DNA of 64,000 nucleotides, from the NCBI GenBank assembly GCA_977006965.1, contig OZ345368.1, positions 2,666,001 through 2,730,000 on the forward strand, given 5' to 3'. The DNA is from Phymatolithon calcareum (taxonomy: Eukaryota; Rhodophyta; Florideophyceae; Hapalidiales). The notes beneath the pieces are model-generated. The model had not been told where the DNA came from. It was given only the letters and a program-made list of their open reading frames with translations, and made no database searches. Positions 43,701 through 53,217 of the stretch are shown one piece after another (within the stretch, counting starts at the first letter, position 1; each line of letters starts with the position of its first letter). The translations under genes and the position numbers were made by a program.

Positions 43701-44900
43701 CTGTACATCCACGTTGGGAGATTTGAAACCTTTCATCTGAAAAGGAAGCGCACTTCGGTATGTGATCTCAATCCGTGACGTCTGAAAACGGACTGTCGCG
43801 TTGCAAGACGAACTTATCGGCGAAAGAAGAGATGCAAATCGTTCCGTGGATCCAATATCGTCGACTGATCCGTGGGTCGTAAGTAAAGAGGCAAACAAAG
43901 CGAGGACTCGGGATGCGACAAAATTGTCCCTGCTTCTTGCCGTCTTCGCTCCAGTGTAATTCATGGACAGCTCTTTGGTATTCTCAAGCCAATGATGTCC
44001 GAATTTCGCAAGGAAAGAGACCAGCCAACGAACAGCGCTTTCTTCAGGCTTTGCTGACTTCAGACAATTTGCTACGAGCTGTGAGATACCAGTAAGTCTT
44101 CCTGATTCTTTACATGTGACTCGAGAAAGAAGCACAGGGCGCACCGGGAGCACTGCACCCGAGAATTCGTTGTCCATTAGTGAATTGTTAACCACCATGT
44201 GATGATCGACAGTCCTCTGAATTTCATCCAGAGACAGGTTGCGATGATGAAAATAGTGACCATTCTCTTCCATGTTGCCCATTATCCATGCATAGAGCAG
44301 CATGCATTGCGATTTAAAGTTCTTCAATACAAAGGTCACACAACAGTCTCTCTTCTCGATAACAGAGTCCGAGTCCGATGCCAAACCAGTAGAAGGCGAA
44401 GAGGAAGACGCAGAGTCCGTAGACGTCGTAGGATCAGACGACATTGAATATGAAGACGGTGAAGCTCGTGGACACCATCCACGAACTCTTGACATTAGGT
44501 TTTTCACATCGTCGGAATAGCCGTAGGCGGGCACACTATACCCCATCTGGAGAAGACACCTTAAGGCATACACATTCCAGTTCTTGAACTCATAGAGCTG
44601 GATGAGGCCCCAGATCGTTCGCGCAACGTGAAATATATTGAAACAAGCGACAGTGATTGCGGCGGCCGCCTCTTTGTGGTCATCGTTCTTGATTTGCAGG
44701 ACAATATAAGCGATAATACAGCCAAGTGAAGGCAATGACACGAGTAGCTGAATAACACCATTGCGGCGGGTTTCGCTAATTGGCCTCCATTTGTCATTAA
44801 TGAAGTCCAGGGCGTAAATAAGGGTGAGTGGGACGAAGGCGATGGCGTAAGTGGAGTAAACCAGTCTCGGGTCGTCGGCAAGCCGCGGTACATCCGCCAT
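40773..44900 (-). CDS. Membrane protein with C-terminal Sel1-like repeats (copy 3)
   Basis: A 1,375-residue protein starting MADVPRLADD with the same layout as copies 1 and 2: three N-terminal hydrophobic segments, Ser-rich stretch (SSDPTTSTDSASSSSPSTG), long unknown middle and Sel1-like repeats (CGMNNLAIAYDLGRGV, AMYNLAILYMCGD). The part encoded at about 42863-43500 is identical to copy 1 apart from one silent-looking base, while neighbouring parts differ by roughly a tenth. It lies divergent to an intact UBX gene, so this unit may be the ancestral arrangement. Function inferred only from the scaffold repeats and membrane segments. Confidence 0.8.
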   Translation of the reverse strand: MADVPRLADDPRLVYSTYAIAFVPLTLIYALDFINDKWRPISETRRNGVIQLLVSLPSLGCIIAYIVLQIKNDDHKEAAAAITVACFNIFHVARTIWGLIQLYEFKNWNVYALRCLLQMGYSVPAYGYSDDVKNLMSRVRGWCPRASPSSYSMSSDPTTSTDSASSSSPSTGLASDSDSVIEKRDCCVTFVLKNFKSQCMLLYAWIMGNMEENGHYFHHRNLSLDEIQRTVDHHMVVNNSLMDNEFSGAVLPVRPVLLSRVTCKESGRLTGISQLVANCLKSAKPEESAVRWLVSFLAKFGHHWLENTKELSMNYTGAKTARSRDNFVASRVLALFASLLTTHGSVDDIGSTERFASLLSPISSSCNATVRFQTSRIEITYRSALPFQMKGFKSPNVDVQENDFNFGNHEATIRDAVQDDWHKASLNELDDAHRKAVENTTATQLACFATLMEEDFMLKDRVEWDPERIVEDATSLVDWNAEDPRIENLLYQLGHDFNKDYTEFFRGIPIRKEFLGTFQWTNNPNRLVFQTSVHVDNILALESGDGLATYLAENESFVEGTSSKRNTSVFQDQYELEISRLQNKILQSPESFGEIPRFLGCLFETVRSSLAEWVEKNEQGEIEGWTSSVAPVGVRFRCSNQLHTAFVKDEDGDENDRDVRRWNLSRRLLWEVEAHLHWRLCKDFSREDQDIRESSFLIMLAILGFPSLKMEEHQDNGPLASARQGEQAIAFQQEFSLTPIGGPQKLRIVLRFDADAQAVSVELYPEELFFKWQDWKDAFMGRISAQKHWRQTRLLSKRENLRDEALHSKISSPVKVVSMQELGTDYDFTYWSGWPPWMVQIAQFEMKKLCQFYNDKGQYTEYSEAQSSLYMQYIADLNAAMDVHFLPRLTPTKLYENGHRALSLGREEEAMKTFARCITEHGHRGALKDAVNVVLNKDPVSMAQARALMFQMDVWFNALLKGTNDVEQVDFEMLAHFFGVLYESTGANISLIGRALSLFHRGAVDKPVTEEAIEAIESYIIWARDDEDAYNFEFHLAIAHQSIFQVSQDPRQREKAAKYIRALGTSISAVGEHFGISIGYLLEKGSYIGRTRKRKTPLLLFFCVNDAWELSGRLPEMFDRLFVQQSALQTDTPGANQKVTRTNSPFGIGERPADAIAVYKNMITEEKLDDLGCVSEALNRLGILYHRGAEGILSSSSEAQGRYSEAIDLHNADALCNMGVLKCGNNADGKDVSYLRKSTEENSSCGMNNLAIAYDLGRGVDRDVVEAEKLYKQAVKSDGNPIAMYNLAILYMCGDPQLQNEENESEGNRMIDELSGALAELQPMYTLIDQLMKVSMNRKWNMGTVPKWSVGLEEMDNCLAYVKVLECDVTSGVSL

Positions 44901-45169
44901 AGTGAACCGGCCTGCTCGTGATCTGCCTCCTACGCGGGAGTGTGAAGTCCCTGACGCTCTCCGGGTTCTGTGGCATAGTCTCAATGTAAAAGTTTTTCTC
45001 GTCTTCCGTTCCACGGATCTGTCTGAAGAAAACCACGTTGTCGGTCGGGTGATGATAATAAATTATGACCGAAGAAGCTTCCTATGTTACAATTCACAGT
45101 TTTCAAATATGAGCAGGAAACAACCTTTGTCAGGTGCGCGCCGGACCTCTCCACCGGGCGACAACCCAC

Positions 45170-45711
45170 CAGGGGAATGTAAGAGGGGGAGGAAAGCAAA
45201 TTTAGAATGAATCAAAAAAATAAAAAAAATCCGTAGTCCTTGCTGCACACAAAATTATGAGGGAATTGATGTATCAGCAAAATTAGTGAATTTAATGTAC
45301 TCGTGTACGCCTGCCACGGCGTATTCGAGAATGTCATCCAATAAACGGTCACTGGTTACCGAGCGCAAGGCACTTGACAGCTCCAACGCCTTAAACAATG
45401 CGGTTTGTGCGTTGGCGTCAGCCGAGCTCTTCGAAACTACTGGCAGAAAATCCCGCTTACGTGCACAAACTATGCCCATTCCTAATCTTGCTGTTTAGTC
45501 ATTATTTTTGACCACAGAATGGACGCGCGATTACTCGCCCCCCTGACATTCACCGTGGCGAATACAAGCGTACATTTTGGACTGTAAATCAGGATATATA
45601 TATTATTTTGTGATGCGAGTCCGTAGTTTCAAATAAAGCGCGCTGTTGTCTTAATACAAATTAGGTTGTCATACGCTTTGCTTTCCTCCCCCTCTTACAT
45701 TCCCCTGGCTA
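45170..45711. mobile_element. Segment bounded by a 32-base perfect inverted repeat
   Basis: The sequence starting CCAGGGGAATGTAAGAGG at about 45170 recurs in reverse complement ending at about 45711, perfect over 32 bases. The interior is about 480 bases with a 74-codon unrecognised minus frame. No matching target duplication was found, so whether this is a transposon, a foldback element or a chance rearrangement is open. Units 1 and 2 lack it. Confidence 0.5.
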
Positions 45712-45756
45712 TACTATTCGACGACAGTAGAGTTAACTCAACCGGGTACATGCTAT

Positions 45757-45847
45757 TGTCTATTGTACGGCAACCGACCGGTACCTACAAAGACGCTAGA
45801 AATATGAAACTGTTGTCCTCAATTGAGGACCTCCCGTACAATAGACA
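45757..45847. repeat. Nested palindromes
   Basis: TGTCTATTGTACGG (45757-45770) and its exact reverse complement (45834-45847) enclose a perfect 16-base palindrome GTCCTCAATTGAGGAC (45815-45830). Immediately right, CACTAGGGGCTC pairs with GAGCCGCCCTAGTG about 30 bases on. Confidence 0.75.
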
Positions 45848-45910
45848 CTAGGGGCTCAGATAGAATACCAGACATAAGAGTAGAGCCGCCCTAGTGAGTG
45901 TAGCACCTGA

Positions 45911-45955
45911 GAAAGCCTTGCCCGTATATTCGTATGACTGTGGGGCTTTAAAAAC
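45911..45955 (+). repeat. Short dispersed repeat, four copies
   Basis: A conserved block reading about AAAGCCTTGCCCGTATATTC then GTATGACTGTGGGGCTTTAA. It occurs here, at 21371-21411, at 33131-33170 and inverted at about 61955-62002, the last far outside the tandem array. It may be the end of a dispersed element. Confidence 0.6.
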
Positions 45956-46921
45956 TTGCAATAAAAAATTAGAGTTAACACGTTAGAAAGGTGCCGACTT
46001 TCCTCGACTTGGGACACATGGTACCTTCTCAATAAAACCACTTATGAAACGGATGTTGATCGAGCTTAGCGTTGACGAGCGCAGTATCGGTAGTAATAAG
46101 ATGAGCTTTTAAAGAGGATTGTTGACTTTATCTCACTTGACTTGGTTGGATTTGTGCTTGGCTCCAATCCGCTAGTCGGAACTAGAGCATGCCTTATATA
46201 AGCATTGAATTACTTACACGTAACTTACAAATATCATAAAACCCTAAAATACGAATTATCTAGAGAGCTCCAGAAAGTTCCTTACAGCAATGCATTTGTC
46301 CAATAGTGCATGTTCTCGAATATTCTGGATATTTCTCGACGTGCATGCTGACAACTTGCAAAGCTGTCACTACTTACGCGCTACATGCATGTCCTTGTTA
46401 CAACTTAAGTACGACACCTTTAAAGGGCTGAGACAACAGATTGGATACCGAGAAAGCACTAAATGAGCTTTTGCGATTCAGCAAGACCATCATCGAGTGC
46501 ATGGAAAACGAAGAAGGTCTGCTCCGAAGTTAAAACACGAGAACTCAAGTTCATGTCATTCATGACACGACGCCTAATAGCGGGGACGCCCGCACAGCGA
46601 ACCCCACAAGAACACCGCATAGGAGGTGAAATGGTCAAGGATTCAAACATTTCCCATAGCCTCTGACAGACGGTACGCTTTAACGGACTATGATATACAC
46701 TGGAAGGTAGCAACTGAGGAAGCCTTCAGTGAGGCTTTCAAACGAACTTCGATTGAAAAAAACGTCAAACGGCATCCTCCAGAAATCAAATGAAGTGGCG
46801 TTCAAAAGGTGCTTACACTTCCATCCCTGCCTTTGTCCACGTGTTCTCGTTGGCACTCCGAAGCTGCCGCGACTGATAGCTTGGCAACAGAGCACACATT
46901 TCTCAACGAAGGTCCTCCGAA

Positions 46922-47995
46922 ATGGCCGCGACATCTGCGGACGGTATATGGCACACAGGCGGAGTGGCCAGCGCAGTGGCGGCAGTGCGGGCGCAAAACT
47001 CGCTCCTCATCGTCCTCACCTGCGCACCAGCGACGGAAGCCACAGATGCCGACGCAGTGCTGGCGCGCACGTCGACACGCTCCCTGCTACGCACGACATT
47101 CACACATGCCACCGTCGTGGCCACATTGGCGCGTGTACGCGCCACGTGCATCCGTGTAGACGGCAGCGATGAAAGCAAAGATTTCCAAAACTTCCGCGCA
47201 TTATTCCCCGTGAAGAACTCGCCCGCACTCCACATCATCGCGCCGGACGGCCGCGTCCTCGTGCACACAGAGTTCTTCGTCTCCCCCGCGGCACTCGTCC
47301 GCGCAATCGATTACGCACTGCTTGCGCGCGACGTCCCGACTCCGCCCCCGCCGCCGAATCTCGGTCCTACACTGCATCTGCGCCGGCCGCTGCCGCGCGC
47401 AGCAAAGTCGCGCGCCTCGCAGGCGGCTGCGCCGGCCGCCACGCAGTGCAAACCGGTATCGAAGAAGAAAAATACAGCGGCATTGCCGACGGAGAAGACT
47501 GCCGTGAAATCGCAGCAGCAGACAGTTCAGGAGCGCGCGCTGCCGTCTGCAGACCGCGCACTCAAACTCGGTGGTGCTTCACCTGCAGGTGCGCGTTTAT
47601 TGGCACGACTGCCGGATGGACGCGTTGCGCAGCGCACGTTTGCGAATGATGTTGCGCTGAGATCTGTGGTGGATTGGATTGCTGAAGAGATGAGCGTACG
47701 TGCGGAGAATGTTCAGTTGTCGGTTGCATTTCCTCGACGCGTGTTCGACGGAGGGGATATGCCGAAAACAATGCAGGAGCTCGGACTGGTGCCGTCGGCC
47801 ACGCTGATTGTTGCGCAAGGGAAGGGCGGGACAAGTGCGAGCGGTGGTGTTCTCGCTAGTGTGCAAGCAGGTGGGAGCTATTTGCGGGATGCTGTTGGAG
47901 TTGCTGGTTCTTTTCTCTCCTCTTTTGTGGCGGGTGCGCCGCCGCCAAGAGATGGGGAGGACAGTCAGGAGGAACGGCCGCCGCAGCAGAGGTAG
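46922..47995 (+). CDS. UBX-domain protein (UBXN4/erasin-like), intact
   Basis: A 357-residue protein. Residues 9-135 form a thioredoxin-like domain as in UBXN4 (WHTGGVASAVAAV, then LLIVLTCAP, FPVKNSPALHIIAPDG). A Pro/Ala/Lys-rich linker runs to 220. The UBX domain spans 224-298 and holds the FPR loop (270-272) that docks in Cdc48/p97 N-domains. A weakly hydrophobic stretch (about 317-338) precedes an acidic tail; in UBXN4 the equivalent part anchors to the ER membrane. The role is probably p97 recruitment for protein quality control. Two dead copies lie in units 1 and 2, making this the only working one here. It is divergent to Sel1 copy 3. Confidence 0.85.
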   Translation: MAATSADGIWHTGGVASAVAAVRAQNSLLIVLTCAPATEATDADAVLARTSTRSLLRTTFTHATVVATLARVRATCIRVDGSDESKDFQNFRALFPVKNSPALHIIAPDGRVLVHTEFFVSPAALVRAIDYALLARDVPTPPPPPNLGPTLHLRRPLPRAAKSRASQAAAPAATQCKPVSKKKNTAALPTEKTAVKSQQQTVQERALPSADRALKLGGASPAGARLLARLPDGRVAQRTFANDVALRSVVDWIAEEMSVRAENVQLSVAFPRRVFDGGDMPKTMQELGLVPSATLIVAQGKGGTSASGGVLASVQAGGSYLRDAVGVAGSFLSSFVAGAPPPRDGEDSQEERPPQQR

Positions 47996-49012
47996 CTGGT
48001 GGATGTGTTGGGTCAATCATGATCGCGCTTCCATGGACGAAGCCGTTGGCAGCTGCAACTGCGTACGAAACTCCTGTCCTCGTCTCGCAAGAGTAGCTTT
48101 CGACGATAGGTTTCCTGCGTGCAATGCGTCAATGTTCTTGTAAATGTAGCTTTTTGCGGTTTAATGTATTGTTGTGGCATGTCGCCGCTCGGATGTGATA
48201 TTCCGTGTGGTTCACGACGTCGGCGACGGTGAGGTTTGTTTTGTGGATGTGCAGTGTATTCTCGAAGAATAGAGCCCTCAGTAACATTCTAGAGATGCAC
48301 CGAAGCTGCTATTCTCTAGCCCCTTACAGTAAAATGAAGGAGCAGCTATCTACGTTGAGCGGAACCGTTGAGTGTCACTGCTCAACTTCTATGACACTGG
48401 CTTCCTGATAGGGTAATCAGCGATAAAAATCAACCGCTTGCCCCGAGAAGTAGAATTTCTTCCCGATGGGAGATTCAGATGATAATTCCTCATCAGTTAC
48501 AGTATCTCATTCCAACGTTGACAGATGCTCGACCTGTGACGTGCTTAAAGGGGGAAACTGGGGCACAAAACCAATTTCTAATTGCGGCGTGCTGGACTTG
48601 CGAATGGACGACGGGGATATGTGATGAATTTGTATCTTGTAAAACCTCACGTACTTACCTTCACGTCGGAAAAGATCTCGTCTGCACAACGCACATTCCG
48701 CCCTTCTATTGGTCAAGTCGACGATTAGCATGGATGTACTTTGCATTGATTTATTTTCTAAAAAGCTCCTGTGGACAACAATACCTCAATTGAAGTTAAT
48801 TAAAGAACAACTTCTCGCTTGCTTCCATATCCAACACGCTCTTGTCTCGTAATATCTCGACGAATACCACACGCCAACCAATGCAATGCGCTCTTGTGTA
48901 ACCCCATTTATGCAATCTCACAGATCTGTGCATGTGCATGAGGAAAGCAGTTGCCTCAACTTTGCTCGGCCGTAACAGGGCATCCACTCGTCAAGAGAGC
49001 AAAGTGTGAAAA
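47996..49012. other. Unit 3 tail and spacer
   Basis: The tail aligns with the other units until about 48640. After that the sequence is unique up to the peroxiredoxin 3' end. No gene is supported. Confidence 0.45.
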
Positions 49013-49756
49013 CTACTCATTCGGGGTTAGGCGCATGTAGTTCTTCCCCGACGGCATTTCAAGCTCCTTGTGGTTCGGAAAGTGTTGCTTTGCATCCTCA
49101 TTTGTCACGGTGGGCAGCAAGAAAACCCATCCCTCCATCCCCTGATCCTTATGGTTGTGCGGCCAGTTCGCCGGTGTGGCGACAGACTTATCCCAAGACA
49201 GCATGAGTGCGTCGACAACACGTTCAATCTCATCCATATTGCGTCCAACACTGGACGGGTAGTTGATGGACAGTTTGAGCTTCTTGTCCGGACCGATGAT
49301 GAAAACGGTGCGCGTCGTGACGGGAAGCTCGTACTTATCCTTGTTGCTCTGATCGAGCATGCCATACTTGACCGCGATCTCGCGGGTAGGATCTGCAATC
49401 ATGGGAAAGTCAATGGCGATCTTGTTGTCACAATGCGCCACGACGTCCTTCAACCATGTGGTGTGCGAGGAGATGTCATTGCAACTGAGCGCGCATACTT
49501 TCACACCCTTCTTCTTGAAACTGTCGTATTTGAGAGCCATGCGTCCGATTTCCGTGGTACAAACAGGCGTGAAGTCGTCGGGATGACTGAAGAGAATGGC
49601 CCAACTGCCGTCGATCCACTCGTGGAAGTCCATTTTGCCGTGCGTGGTTTCGGCAGTAAAGTTGGGCACGATGTCGCCGAGACGAAGTGTGCCATCCTTG
49701 CTCGGTAGGTAGAGTTCATTGTAGGCGCCGATGCCGGAGGGGACGTTGGTCGTCAT
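49013..49756 (-). CDS. 1-Cys peroxiredoxin (Prx6 type)
   Basis: A 247-residue thiol peroxidase. The catalytic motif HPDDFTPVCTTE carries peroxidatic Cys66 with Pro59 and Thr63, and TTRTVFIIGPD supplies the conserved Arg near 148. VCALSCND (Cys92) and the long C-terminal domain are typical of the Prx6/1-Cys class (about 220-250 residues), which reduces H2O2 and lipid hydroperoxides and is usually cytosolic or nuclear. No targeting peptide is seen. A TATAAATATA box lies 65 bases upstream. The frame is complete and the start unambiguous. Confidence 0.95.
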   Translation of the reverse strand: MTTNVPSGIGAYNELYLPSKDGTLRLGDIVPNFTAETTHGKMDFHEWIDGSWAILFSHPDDFTPVCTTEIGRMALKYDSFKKKGVKVCALSCNDISSHTTWLKDVVAHCDNKIAIDFPMIADPTREIAVKYGMLDQSNKDKYELPVTTRTVFIIGPDKKLKLSINYPSSVGRNMDEIERVVDALMLSWDKSVATPANWPHNHKDQGMEGWVFLLPTVTNEDAKQHFPNHKELEMPSGKNYMRLTPNE

Positions 49757-49820
49757 GATGGAGTTGCTGTCGCCGAGGTGCAGAGAGAGCGAGATTCGGA
49801 AGTGACGTGAAGATGCATTC

Positions 49821-49830
49821 TATATTTATA
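49821..49830 (-). promoter_or_regulatory. TATA box of the peroxiredoxin gene
   Basis: TATAAATATA on the minus strand, 65 bases before the ATG at 49756. Confidence 0.65.
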
Positions 49831-51023
49831 GGGCGCAACATGCATGTGGAATACTGCATGGTGCCCTCCACTATGGCGTCAACGGATGGCTGCCGCATCG
49901 CCACTTAGGGTACCTGCATACGATATGAACGAATCGATGGTGTCAACAGGCTATGATACACTGCCACGCCATCAGATAACGAACGAACTGGGAACAGCAT
50001 TTTTGTTCGTTCTGTGGCTGGCCGGTCGATCGAGTGACACTCATTTCATGGTCATGCACATGTTGCGTCGACGAAGGTCGATTATCTCTGCGAAATGATG
50101 ATCATTTTATCTACAGAAAATGCAATTGACCCTGTTTTCGTACTGCACCTGCACAATCACGTCCTTGATTTGAGGAGTGTATCATATGTCGTGGTCCTTG
50201 GGCAAATTCTCGTGTGGATGTCACGTTAATCCTGTGCCGACCGCCATTGCAATTGCCGCTGCCAGAATTAAATTTACGTCCAAGAACGCTCAAGAATTGC
50301 CTTCTTGATCCGCAAACCTGCTATCATTGCATGGCCTGTTACGTGTATAACATACCGAGCACTATTGCTGCTTGGCTGTCGTGTACTATTCCAGGTTGGC
50401 AATGCGGCTTGATATGGTCTGGTAAAAGCAGGTTCTCCAAGGAAAACAGCCCCTGGACCACAGCAACCGCTCGTACACTTTTGGGACGCAGACTACATAC
50501 AGTACAATACCCCGAGAGACATTTATTAAAAGAGAGGCATAGAACATTTTTACTACACTTCCCTGTCGCATCTGCTGACACCTGCGGCAACTCTCTGGTC
50601 ACCCAAAGTGGCTCAAAGCTACTCGACTCAGAAGGTTCGAGCTGCAAATTTTAGGGTGCACGCAAAACCAACCAAATAAACAAACATTCCAAGAGGCATT
50701 TCATTTATGTAACATGACATCGGGTGCGTGCAAACATATGTTTCTCCACACGTTTCTCCATCCCTTTCTCCGTGCACTTCTTTGACGCCTCCCGCAACGC
50801 TTAATTGAGAGGCAAAATTTTCAAACAACTTCGAGTGGAAAATCGAGGGAGCTGATCACATACTGTATGATACACTCCCCGAAATTAATATAGCCCACTT
50901 TGGCAAACCGTCAGGGGCACACGCATGGCTGGAATCGCGTTAAAGGACCGATGGTCCTTTAATCGACTACTCATTGCTCTACGTACTAGCCCAAATATGG
51001 CTTGCTAGGTTTTTGTTAACTCG
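49831..51023. other. Intergenic
   Basis: No gene is recognised. A TTTATT near 50522 could be a minus-strand AATAAA, and two minus frames at 50339-50647 and 50628-50828 might belong to an unrecognised transcript. Confidence 0.3.
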
Positions 51024-51207
51024 CAGGGTACGCCAAAATGTACGATAGCCTGTATTTTTTCTCGCGCAACAACTTGGCCCCGGAAAACTTCATGCATCCG
51101 CCAAGCTGAAGTATATGGGATTCATAGGGCGCTCGGCGCCCTGTGACCTTCTTTATATGCGTGGCGACGTACCCACGTACGCTGTTCGAGTCATTCAGCC
51201 CCCAACC

Positions 51208-52289
51208 ATGGGGCGCGGACTGTCTCTGACGAAGGAGGAGGAGGCGGCGATCCGGGCGCTCGACTCCATCGGCTTGAGCAAGAGGGCCATTGCGGTGCAA
51301 GTGAAACGGTCCCGAAAAGCCGTCTCGAACTTTCTGAACAAGTTCCCTGACCAATCTCGACGGAAAAAGGCGGGGAGGCCCCGAAAACTGTCTGACCAGG
51401 CTGCTCGGGCAGTCATTCGGAAGGCTTCTGCTTCACAAATGATGGCTCGGGAGGTCCGAGACATGTATAATCTACCCGTCGGAGTGCGTCGCGTGCAGCA
51501 AGTCGTTAACGATGCTAAGTACTTGGAATTTAGGCGAATGAAACGGGCTCCAAGCCTTTCCCGTTGGCACAAGGATCAGCGTGACAAGTGGGCCCGCATT
51601 CATCTTCCCCTGAGCCGCTCGCAGTGGACCAGGACAATCTTTTCTGATGAGAAGCGATTCTATTTGGATGCTCCAGACGGTTTCGGGTACTATTGGGCCG
51701 ACAAAAGGGTCCCTGAAGAATATTTTTCCCGTCGGCAGCGGAAAGCCCGAATTAGTATTCGTACCAGAACACGCCGACGGGAAAAATATTCTTCAGGGAT
51801 TCTTTTGTCGGCCCAATAACTCCGGGAGAGGAGGGGTTATGGTCTGGGGTTGTATTTCGTGGCGCGGAAAGCCCGAATTAGTATTCGTACCAGAACACGA
51901 TGAATGCGCAAAGGTACGTGCAGCTGCTTGAGAATCATCTGGAACCGTTTGCGCAATCGTGCGACAGTGGGGACTGGAGTTTCCAGCAGGATAACGCGCC
52001 GGCGCACACAGCGAGGTAAACAGATGAGTACTTCTTTGAAGCAAGGATAAGCCTTATGACTTGGCCATCGCGTAGTCCCGATCTGAACCCAATAGAGAAC
52101 CTGTGGGGCATCGTTGCGCGTGATGTTTACAAGGATTGTCGTCAGTTTGAGTACGAGGACGACCTCATCAAAGCGATTCAAGCATCCTGGGATTTTATCG
52201 GACTGGAAACGCTTCGGAAGCTGATTGGATCGATGCCTGATCGGTGCATGAAGGTTATCGAGAAGCGCGGTGGGTCTACTGGCTACTGA
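51208..52289 (+). pseudogene. Tc1-like transposase, broken
   Basis: From MGRGLSLTKEE an N-terminal paired-type helix-turn-helix (residues about 5-55), GRPRKLS hook and DDE domain follow. The first Asp is in IFSDEKRF, the second in FQQDNAPAHTAR (about 51982-52016) and the third acidic residue in SPDLNPIENLWG (about 52074-52110). The family is certain. Lesions: a duplicated and inverted insertion at about 51738-51826, a frame change near 51897 and a TAA at 52017-52019 just after HTAR. The remaining 3' frame reads to the stop at 52287-52289. It cannot encode an active enzyme. Confidence 0.88.
51691..51820. repeat. Inverted/direct duplication scar in the transposase
   Basis: The 46 bases at 51691-51736 recur as reverse complement at about 51774-51820 with two mismatches. 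The spacer between them (CGGAAAGCCCGAATTAGTAT onward, about 35 bases) is a direct copy of 51864-51898. This is the signature of template switching. Confidence 0.8.
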
Positions 52290-53212
52290 GCCTTGTTGTT
52301 TGGTGCGATAGACTGAGAAAGATAGAGGTGGCGCTAACTTACTGCGGACGAAAAAATATGTGCTATTCAGGCAAACTTGATTTACTGTTTGACTCCATGG
52401 GGGCTCACTAAATTAGGTTAGTCACTGCGTTGGAAAAGAAGGTTATACATGCAGTACGACGACAATAGTGGCGCTAGGAGTCACCATGGCTACAAGAGAG
52501 AACTCATGCCAAGGTGAGCTATATTAATTTCGTGGAGCGTATCTATGATACCAAGAGGTCTTTGCGCGATGCATCATGCAAGTTTTACGACATCCCAGGT
52601 TGGGAAAGTTTGAACAACTTGTATCTTTGAGTGCGGTTCTTTGGAATTCACCCTCAACGCACATGCCGAAAAGTATACTACTGCGTCTGGTTTTGTGCAG
52701 TCACAGTGAGTCTTATCGTCTGCTCTTGCTCTGAATCACCATTCTTCTCTGTTGTTTTCTCAGTTTCTTTCCGTGACCCTTTTTTGTGCTCTGAAAACAC
52801 TAATGTCTTCCTCACGATGCTTACAGCGGGCACCGTCAGTAAACAATTCTAGTCTATTGCGCTGATTCGTATTTGTGGAAATACGCAGCACTAAGCCGCT
52901 CAGCTGAGGAAGCCTCGGCAATTGAACTAGCTCCTCTAACTCAAACAAGAACACAAATGCCAATGTTGAACGTTTTTTGGGACGTCAAGTAGATTCCCCT
53001 ATACTTCTACCATAATCGACATCTATCTCTTGGCCGCAAGGCAGACGCCCTCCCCATCCAATACGGAACGAACACCCACCCTTTCTCCGTCTCAACAAAG
53101 CGAAGTACAGGCTCCTGTGCCCCCACTGGCTATTCCATCGATTCCCATACCCCCATCAAGAGAATAAGAGATCAGAAGACCGCGCACTCGATCACGCGCT
53201 AAGCGAGATTTT
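52290..53212. other. Intergenic, left flank of the LTR element
   Basis: From about 53013 to 53212 all three plus frames are open and Pro/Ser-rich; one continues across the LTR insertion site (see the interrupted ORF). Confidence 0.3.
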
Positions 53213-53217
53213 TATTC

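Larger units (their letters stand above)
44901..46921. other. Divergent spacer of unit 3 with inverted repeats
   Basis: Homology to units 1 and 2 stops near 45038 and resumes in rearranged order from about 45895. The unique part contains two inverted-repeat structures, listed separately. A minus frame at 45255-45479 (LPVVSKSSADANAQTALFKA) looks protein-like but is unrecognised. Confidence 0.45.
40393..48640. repeat. Tandem duplication unit 3 (no kinase)
   Basis: Contains Sel1 copy 3, a rearranged divergent spacer, the intact UBX gene and the same tail as units 1 and 2 (around 48515-48640). Faint homology also extends left of the DNA element to about 37573. The kinase is absent. Confidence 0.75.
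51024..52387 (+). mobile_element. Tc1/mariner element, probable extent
   Basis: Candidate ends CAGGGTACGCC...ATAGC (51024) and, inverted, CAGTAAATCAAG...ATAGC (ending 52387) have equal length and share both edges but are otherwise diverged. A flanking TA duplication is not evident. The transposase relic lies inside. Confidence 0.4.

Noticed and set aside
49070-49708. 212-codon open frame antisense to the peroxiredoxin
   Set aside because: The opposite strand encodes a complete, unambiguous peroxiredoxin; the antisense frame has no recognisable motif.
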